From contig DWWQ01000011.1 of the NCBI GenBank assembly GCA_019119615.1, positions 29,801 to 93,800 of the forward strand: 64,000 nt of DNA. Reading direction: 5' to 3'. The notes beneath the pieces were generated by a model. The model was not told where the DNA came from. It was given only the letters and a program-made list of their open reading frames with translations, and searched no databases. Shown here piece after piece: positions 58,108-64,000 of this stretch (position 1 is the stretch's first letter; each line of letters opens with the position of its first letter). The stretch comes from Candidatus Alistipes stercoravium. Its GTDB lineage: Bacteria > Bacteroidota > Bacteroidia > Bacteroidales > Rikenellaceae. The translations under genes and the position numbers were made by a program.

Positions 58108-59052
58108 TTATTCGCCCCGGTCGCAGCAGCTCTCCGCGGCCGTCTCGAATTCGAGCGTCGCATGCTCGATGCCTCCGGCACGGAGCTCCGCCTTGAGCGC
58201 CCGCTTGACCGGCTCGAGCTCTTCGAGACGCTGCAGGACGACATGGGCCGTCAGGGCGTTTTCCGTGGTGCTCATGGCCCACACATGCACATGGTGCACG
58301 GCCCGGACCCCCTCGACGGAGGCCATGCGGCGGGTGATCTCCGCAATGTCGAGCCCTGCGGGCACGCCGTCGAGCGACAGGCGCAGGCTGTCGCGCGTCA
58401 GCGACCAGACCGAGGCGACGATCACGGCGGCGACGGCCAGTCCGACCAGCGGGTCGATCAGCCGCCACCCGGTCCATGAGATGACAAGCCCCGAGACAAG
58501 CACGCCGACCGACACCAGCGCGTCGGCGGCCATATGGAGGTAGGCGCCACGGACATTGAGGTCGCGCGCGCGGTCCTTCATGAAGAGCCAGGCGGTAAAT
58601 CCGTTCACCGCGACGCCCACGCCGGCCGTCCAGGCGATTGCGCCGCCGGCCACCGTCTCGGGATGCAGCATGCGGCCGATGCTCTCGGCGATGATGACCC
58701 CCACGGCGATGAGCAGGATCACGGAGTTGAGCAGCGAGATGAGCACCGTGCTCTTGCGGAGCCCGTAGGTATAGCGTGGCGTGGCGCGCCGCTGCGCGAG
58801 GCGGAAGGCCAGCAGGGCCAGCAGCAGGCCCGCGACGTCCGAGAGGTTGTGCCCGGCGTCGGAGAGCAGCCCCATGGAGCCCTTGCAGAGCCCCACGACG
58901 AACTCCACGACGACAAACGCCACGTTGAGGGCGATACCCAGAAGGAAGGCGCGATTGAGCGACGAGATCCGGGGTGCATGGTGGTGATGGTGGTGATGGT
59001 GCGCAGCCTCTGCGGCGGATACCGGTGCCGCGCCTTCATGCGGAGTTTTCAT
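58108..59052 (-). CDS. cation diffusion facilitator family transporter
   Basis: HHHHHHHH N-terminus, GSMGLLSDAGHNLSDVAGLLLALLAFRLA, YLHMAADALVSVGVLVSG. Confidence 0.94.
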   Translation of the reverse strand: MKTPHEGAAPVSAAEAAHHHHHHHHAPRISSLNRAFLLGIALNVAFVVVEFVVGLCKGSMGLLSDAGHNLSDVAGLLLALLAFRLAQRRATPRYTYGLRKSTVLISLLNSVILLIAVGVIIAESIGRMLHPETVAGGAIAWTAGVGVAVNGFTAWLFMKDRARDLNVRGAYLHMAADALVSVGVLVSGLVISWTGWRLIDPLVGLAVAAVIVASVWSLTRDSLRLSLDGVPAGLDIAEITRRMASVEGVRAVHHVHVWAMSTTENALTAHVVLQRLEELEPVKRALKAELRAGGIEHATLEFETAAESCCDRGE

Positions 59053-59053
59053 G

Positions 59054-59986
59054 TCAGGCTTCGGCGCTTATGGAGTCCTTGATTTCGGAGAGTTCGACGA
59101 GTTTGTTCACGATGGCATAGATCGTCAGGCCCGCCGCGGAGTGTATCTGGAGCTTTGCGGCGATGTTGCGCCGGTGGGTGATGACCGTATGGGTCGAGAT
59201 GCAGAGCGCATCGGCGATCTGCTTGTTGGTCATGCCCTTCACCACGCAGACGATGATCTCGCGCTCGCGGGCGCTCAACGGTTCCTGCCGCTCGCCGCGC
59301 AGGCTGTCGGCCGCCAGCCGCTCAACGGCCGGGATGAAGAGGTCGTCCTCGACGGCGTTGTGCGAGGCGAGCTCCCGTTCGCAGGTGAAGATGTCGAAGA
59401 GCACGCCGTTCAGTTCGTTCGTGCTTCCCGAGGGGTAGTACTTGATGATGATGTTCTTCAGCTCGCGCAGCTTGGCGTCCACCTGGTCATGGCGGCGGCG
59501 GAAGTCGTCGATCGAGTAGCTGTCGCTCACGCGCCCTTCGAGCAGCCCCTCGACATAGGGGAAGACGGTCTGCTCCTCGTAGTCCATGTGGCGCTGCACC
59601 TCGGCGACATACTCGTCGAAGAAGCGCATGATGGCAAACGAGACGTCGTTGTGCGCATAGTCGATCGCCTCGATGAGCTTGCGCCGGATGGCCGGGAGGC
59701 GGAACTCCAGGAAGTATCCGTGCGAGTTGTGCAGGTAGTCGGTCAGGGCCCTCACGGAGAGCTCCGGCACGGAGTGTGCGCTGTGGTACGACCCGCCCAG
59801 CAGCATGTTCACCACGGCCAGGAAGGTCGCCGTATCGACGCGGTGCTCCTCGCAGACCTCGGCGATCGTCTTGTCGCCGAATCCCAGGGCGATGCCGAAG
59901 CGGCTCATCACCTGCAATACCGCAAAACGGTCGCTGACCAGATCGCACATCCGGTCGTCGCCCGTATATCCGCCGTTTTTATACAT
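59054..59986 (-). CDS. hemerythrin-domain / LuxR-type HTH transcriptional regulator
   Basis: ScdA_N-like FAVLQVMSRFGIALGFGDKTIAEVCEEHRVD; hemerythrin-like H-x-x-x-E and HMDYEEQTVFPYV, RRHDQVD, SHNAVEDDLFIPAV; LuxR LSAREREIIVCVVKGMTNKQIADALCISTHTVITHRRNIAAKLQ. Confidence 0.88.
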   Translation of the reverse strand: MYKNGGYTGDDRMCDLVSDRFAVLQVMSRFGIALGFGDKTIAEVCEEHRVDTATFLAVVNMLLGGSYHSAHSVPELSVRALTDYLHNSHGYFLEFRLPAIRRKLIEAIDYAHNDVSFAIMRFFDEYVAEVQRHMDYEEQTVFPYVEGLLEGRVSDSYSIDDFRRRHDQVDAKLRELKNIIIKYYPSGSTNELNGVLFDIFTCERELASHNAVEDDLFIPAVERLAADSLRGERQEPLSAREREIIVCVVKGMTNKQIADALCISTHTVITHRRNIAAKLQIHSAAGLTIYAIVNKLVELSEIKDSISAEA

Positions 59987-60013
59987 ATTTATAGGTATTT
60001 TTTGTTGTCGCTG

Positions 60014-60021
60014 CAAAAATA
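60014..60021 (-). promoter_or_regulatory. -7 promoter element TATTTTTG
   Basis: CAAAAATA on plus, 28 bp upstream of hemerythrin-LuxR ATG (59986). Confidence 0.55.
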
Positions 60022-60064
60022 GCGCCCCCCGCGCGAAGGATCAATACCCACAAAGGGGGATTTT

Positions 60065-61912
60065 CTACCGTTCGGCCAGGTCGCGGTAGGTGCTCTGGAG
60101 CATCGTGCGGCCGACGTCGAGCAGCCCGGGAGCCGTCTCGCTGACGACGCGGTCGGAGGTGGCGTCCCAGATCGCCTCACCCGAGGCATCGACCACGCCG
60201 AAGCCGTCGTTGAAGGTGTAGTAGGCGAACTTGCGCGGCGGTTCGGGGGCGAAGAGGTCCTTGCTGAAGGCGTAGTCGCCGTGGGCGATGCCCAGCTGCC
60301 CGAGCAGCGTCGCCGCCAGGTCGATCTGCGAGCCGTAGGTCTCGACGACGCCCGGCGCACGGACCGCGCCGCCGGTCCAGATCATCGGGATGCGGTGGCG
60401 CAGCGGCACGTTGTAGGGCAGCGTCTTCGGGTAGGGGTATCCGTGATCGGCCACGAGGATGACGAGCAGGTTCTCCCACGCCGGGGAGGCCTTGAGGCGG
60501 TCGATCATCCGGCCGACGCACTCGTCGGAGAAGGCCATGGCGTTGAGCACCTCGTTTTCGAACTTCGCGTAGGGAACGTCGAAGGGCTTGTGGCTACTGA
60601 GCGTCAGCAGACCCGCCAGAAAGGGCTGCCCCGCGGCGTCGAGGTCGATGACGCGGCCGGCGAACCAGTCGCACATCAGCGCGTCGTCCCAGCCCCAGTC
60701 CGAGGGGTCGGCGCCGGCAAAGCGCAGGTCCCGCTGCCAGATGAGTTCCTGCCACCCCGTGGCGTACATGTACTGCGCCTGGTTCGTGAAGTTCAGGTCG
60801 CCGCCGTAGGCGAAGCTCGTGGCGTAGCCTTCGGCCGCGAGCGACCGCGCAATCGAGGGCAGCGTGCGGCTCTTGGCCGGGAGTTTCATGATCGAGGTGC
60901 GCGTCTGCGCGGGGTAGCCGCTCAAAACGGCCACCTCGCCGCGGTCCGTGCGGAAGGAGTTGGCAAAGAAGTTCTCGAACCAGATGCCCTCGCCCTTGAG
61001 GCGCTGCATCGACGGCATGACGGGCTCGCCGCCGACCTGCTCGTCCATGACCGTGCGGGCGAAGCTCTCGAGAATCACCACGACGATGTTGGGGCGCCGC
61101 GTGGTGAGCAGCAGCGTGTCGGGCTGCTGTGCGGGGTCGTCGCCGCGCAGGGCGGCGAACTTCGCGTCGAGGGTCTCCGTGTCGTAGAAGGGGTAGGCCG
61201 CGGCGTAGTCCTCATTGTCGCCGAGGCTCGAAAGCAGCGAGAAGAGGGGGTTCGTGGCGGCGTGGTTGAGGAAGGCCTCGGAGCTGAAGCAGACCTTCGA
61301 GACGTTGGCCACCGAGGCGCCCATGCCGCCGCGTATGGCCAGGAAATCAAAGGCCGCGAGCATCACGAAGAGCAGCGTCGCGGGTGTGGCTGAACGCACG
61401 CCGAGGGGCTCGCCGTCGAACAGGCGCAGCGTGCGGCGGTAGAGCCAGAGGATGCCCGCCGTGCAGAGCGCCGCAATGAGCGTCTGCCGCACGCCGAGCC
61501 ACCAGTCGACGCTGGCCATCGCCTCCTTCGGGTCGGCCAGGTAGATGAGCACCGTCGCGTCGATGCGGAATCCCCAGTGTTCGTAAAGGGCCAGGTCCAC
61601 GGCGAAGACCACGGCCGTCAGCAATGCCACGAGGGCGAAATAACCCGTCAGCAGTGCGCGCCACAGCCGCTGGGGCAGGCGCACCCACAACGAGAGGAGC
61701 ATGACCAGCAGCGGCACGGCGGTAACATACCCCGCCACCGTGAGGTCGAGCGAGAGGCCGTGTCCCAGCACCTCGAACCAGCCCCGCCACTCCGCGCCCG
61801 TCGCGGCGGCCTCTCCGGCGTACCACGCCATGAAGAGCGGCTTCTGCAGGGCCATGACGAGCACCGTCGCGGCAAAGACGGCCAGCGGAAATGCGATCTT
61901 GCGTCTCAACAT
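60065..61912 (-). CDS. LTA synthase family sulfatase
   Basis: PNIVVVILESFARTVMDE, FENFFANSFRTDRGEVAVLSGYPAQ, LVILVADHGYPYP; N-terminal TMs. Confidence 0.93.
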   Translation of the reverse strand: MLRRKIAFPLAVFAATVLVMALQKPLFMAWYAGEAAATGAEWRGWFEVLGHGLSLDLTVAGYVTAVPLLVMLLSLWVRLPQRLWRALLTGYFALVALLTAVVFAVDLALYEHWGFRIDATVLIYLADPKEAMASVDWWLGVRQTLIAALCTAGILWLYRRTLRLFDGEPLGVRSATPATLLFVMLAAFDFLAIRGGMGASVANVSKVCFSSEAFLNHAATNPLFSLLSSLGDNEDYAAAYPFYDTETLDAKFAALRGDDPAQQPDTLLLTTRRPNIVVVILESFARTVMDEQVGGEPVMPSMQRLKGEGIWFENFFANSFRTDRGEVAVLSGYPAQTRTSIMKLPAKSRTLPSIARSLAAEGYATSFAYGGDLNFTNQAQYMYATGWQELIWQRDLRFAGADPSDWGWDDALMCDWFAGRVIDLDAAGQPFLAGLLTLSSHKPFDVPYAKFENEVLNAMAFSDECVGRMIDRLKASPAWENLLVILVADHGYPYPKTLPYNVPLRHRIPMIWTGGAVRAPGVVETYGSQIDLAATLLGQLGIAHGDYAFSKDLFAPEPPRKFAYYTFNDGFGVVDASGEAIWDATSDRVVSETAPGLLDVGRTMLQSTYRDLAER

Positions 61913-61917
61913 GCGGA

Positions 61918-62574
61918 TCAGAGCTTCTCGCCGTAGGCCAGGTCGCCGGCATCGCCGATGCCCGGCACGATGTACGAACGCGAGGTGAGCTCCTCATCGA
62001 CGGCGGCGACCCAGATCGAGGTCGTCTCGCGCGGCATGTGCTTCATGGCGTACTCGACGCCCTGCTCGCTGGCGATGACCGACGCGACGTGCGTATGCGC
62101 CGGCGTTCCGCCCTTGTCGCAGAGGGCGTTGTAGGTCAGCACGAGCGACGACCCGGTGGCCAGCATCGGATCGACAAGCAGCAGCGTCTTGCCCTCGAGG
62201 CTGCCGCAGGAGATATACTCGACCTTCACGGTGAACTTGCCGTCCTTGGTGCTCTTGCGGTAGGCCGAGACGAAGGCGTTCTGCGCGTCGTCGAAGTAGT
62301 TGAGGAATCCCTGATGGTAGGGAAGCCCCGCGCGGAGGATCGTCGCCAGGACGATCTCGTCGCCGATCATCTCGACGGTCGCCTCGCCCAGCGGCGTCTC
62401 GACAACCGTCGGGCGGTAGTTGAGCTCGCGCGAGATCTCGTAGGCCATGACCTCGCCGATGCGCTCCATGTTGCGGCGGAAGCGCATCGAATCCTGCTGG
62501 ATCGACTTGTCGCGGATCTGGGCGATGAACTTGTTCAGAACGGTGTTCTGCTGGGAAAGGATGTGCAGTGTCAT
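61918..62574 (-). CDS. upp: uracil phosphoribosyltransferase
   Basis: ATILRAGLPYHQGFLNYFD, LLVDPMLATGSSLVLTYNAL, VPGIGDAGDLAYGEKL. Confidence 0.92.
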   Translation of the reverse strand: MTLHILSQQNTVLNKFIAQIRDKSIQQDSMRFRRNMERIGEVMAYEISRELNYRPTVVETPLGEATVEMIGDEIVLATILRAGLPYHQGFLNYFDDAQNAFVSAYRKSTKDGKFTVKVEYISCGSLEGKTLLLVDPMLATGSSLVLTYNALCDKGGTPAHTHVASVIASEQGVEYAMKHMPRETTSIWVAAVDEELTSRSYIVPGIGDAGDLAYGEKL

Positions 62575-62598
62575 ATCGTGCGTGTTCGGTTGGTTGTG

Positions 62599-63819
62599 TC
62601 AGTAGAGGAAGTTGTTGAAGGGGTAGCGCCCGGCGTGGATCTCGCGGACCATGCCGTAGAGATCCGTGCGGAACTTCTCGATGTTGGCCCTCGTCAGCGC
62701 CGAGAGGAAGATGCAGGGGGTGTTCTCGCGGGCGATCCAGCTCTGCTTCAGCTCGTCGAGCGAGCGGTTCTCGCGCGTCGGGGGCGTCAAATCGTCGGGA
62801 TCCTTCTCCACCCAGGTGTAGGCATCGACCTTGTTGAAGACCAGGTAGACCGGCTTGTCGCCGGCGCCGATCTCCTGCAGGGTCTGCCTGACCACGGCGA
62901 TCTGCTCCTCGAACTGCGGGTGCGAGATATCGACGACATGCACCAGCAGGTCGGCCTCGCGCACCTCGTCGAGCGTCGATTTGAACGACTCGATAAGCTC
63001 CGTGGGGAGCTTGCGGATGAATCCCACCGTATCCGAAAGCAGGAACGGCAGGTTGTCGAAAACCACCTTGCGGACCGTCGTGTCGAGCGTCGCGAAGAGC
63101 TTGTTCTCGGCGAAGACCTCGCTCTTGGAGATGAGGTTCATGAGGGTCGATTTGCCGACGTTCGTGTAGCCCACGAGCGCCACGCGGACCAGTGAGCCGC
63201 GGTTCGAGCGCTGCACGGCCATTTGGCGGTCGATCTTCCGCAGGTCCTCCTTGAGCTTGGCGATGCGGTTGCGGATGATACGCCGGTCGGTCTCGATCTC
63301 GCGCTCGCCGGCGCCGCCGCGCGTTCCCGTGCCGCCCCTCTGCCGCTCGAGGTGGGTCCACAGACCCGACAGGCGCGGAAGCATGTATTCGTAGTTGGCC
63401 AGCTGCACCTGCGTCTTGGCGTAGGCCGTCTGCGCGCGCGAGAGGAAGATGTCGAGGATCAGGCGCGTGCGGTCCAGCAGGCGGCAGGGTATCTGCTGCT
63501 CGATGTTGCGCGTCTGCGACGGCGAGAGTTCGTCGTCGAAGATCGCCACGTCGATCTCCTCGTCACGGCACCAGGCGGCGATCTCCTCCAGCTTGCCGGG
63601 CCCCACGTAGATGCGGGCCGAGGGCTGCGGCAGCCGCTGCATGAACCGCCTGACAGCCCGGATATCGGCCGTCTCGGCCAGGAACTCCAGCTCGTCGAGG
63701 TACTCCTCGGCCTGACGCACAGGCTGCCCGTCGCGCACGACGGAGACCAGCACGGCCCGCTCGCAGGGGGTGGCAGGGCCGTCGGCCGGAGCAGTATGTC
63801 TGTTCTGTTTCTCTTCCAA
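62599..63819 (-). CDS. hflX: GTPase HflX
   Basis: VALVGYTNVGKSTLMNLIS, DTVGFIRKLPTELIESFKSTLDEVREADLLVHVVDISHP. Confidence 0.95.
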   Translation of the reverse strand: MEEKQNRHTAPADGPATPCERAVLVSVVRDGQPVRQAEEYLDELEFLAETADIRAVRRFMQRLPQPSARIYVGPGKLEEIAAWCRDEEIDVAIFDDELSPSQTRNIEQQIPCRLLDRTRLILDIFLSRAQTAYAKTQVQLANYEYMLPRLSGLWTHLERQRGGTGTRGGAGEREIETDRRIIRNRIAKLKEDLRKIDRQMAVQRSNRGSLVRVALVGYTNVGKSTLMNLISKSEVFAENKLFATLDTTVRKVVFDNLPFLLSDTVGFIRKLPTELIESFKSTLDEVREADLLVHVVDISHPQFEEQIAVVRQTLQEIGAGDKPVYLVFNKVDAYTWVEKDPDDLTPPTRENRSLDELKQSWIARENTPCIFLSALTRANIEKFRTDLYGMVREIHAGRYPFNNFLY

Positions 63820-63923
63820 ATCGAATCGTTTTTAGGGTTGCGGAGCCGCCGCCGTCGACGGCCGGCCCGGCATCTGCACCCGGGAACGTCGTCCCGATGC
63901 AAATCCGATGCTGAATATGGCTA

Positions 63924-63960
63924 AAAATAAGGGTATCCCGCCCGAAAGCCGGATACCCTC
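63924..63960 (-). terminator. rho-independent terminator
   Basis: On minus: GGGTATCCGGCTTTCGGGCGGGATACCCTTATTTTT, downstream of a gene whose end (DFRVQN*) enters from the window edge. Confidence 0.8.
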
Positions 63961-63979
63961 CATAGGAAAGAACGCACCA

Positions 63980-64000
63980 TCAGTTCTGTACGCGGAAGTC
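63980..64000 (-). CDS. 3' end of an unidentified gene (…DFRVQN*)
   Basis: Minus-strand frame ending in TGA at 63980-63982 just before a terminator. Confidence 0.4.
   Translation of the reverse strand, partial: DFRVQN

Overview
This is a GC-rich chromosomal window that looks like Bacteroidota, probably Alistipes-like. The lineage call is inference from TAnnTTTG promoters, fimbrillin/DUF operons and gene families. Reading order: (1) 1-7608, minus strand: a phage structural operon with two tail/baseplate-like proteins, a small ORF, a ClpP-type maturation protease, major capsid, portal, a connector-like protein and a partial holin. (2) 7794-7924: a non-coding spacer with a same-strand cluster of DnaA-box-like 9-mers, which is a replication-origin candidate. 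(3) 8055-28141: mostly plus-strand housekeeping genes (GH27 alpha-galactosidase, a short MqnA-like protein, CorA, flippase, HolB, FolK, RbfA, ABC permease, PrmA, RecO, porin, YeiH-type exporter), with XerD, an acetyltransferase and a flavodoxin-like protein on minus. (4) About 28234-29976: an S41 peptidase broken by two apparent single-base indels. (5) 30023-37634, minus: YgiQ, MalY-type aminotransferase, RluD-type synthase, PASTA protein, LptF/G permease, Tgt. (6) 37781-40286: a glycosyltransferase interrupted by an in-frame TAG with its C-terminus still open downstream, an ECF sigma factor, and RsmG. (7) 40436-48611, minus: a six-gene Mfa/FimA-type fimbrial operon whose first gene carries a C9 tract, preceded by an unusually AT-rich leader. 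(8) 49106-57938: DUF3467, LysE, Cmk, IspH, CtpA, histidine kinase, DUF4271, HemD, RnpA, YidD. (9) 58108-64000, minus: a CDF transporter directly downstream of a hemerythrin-LuxR fusion regulator, LTA synthase-like sulfatase, Upp, HflX. I saw no rRNA, tRNA or CRISPR array. All calls come from reading translated motifs and sequence by eye; no search was run.
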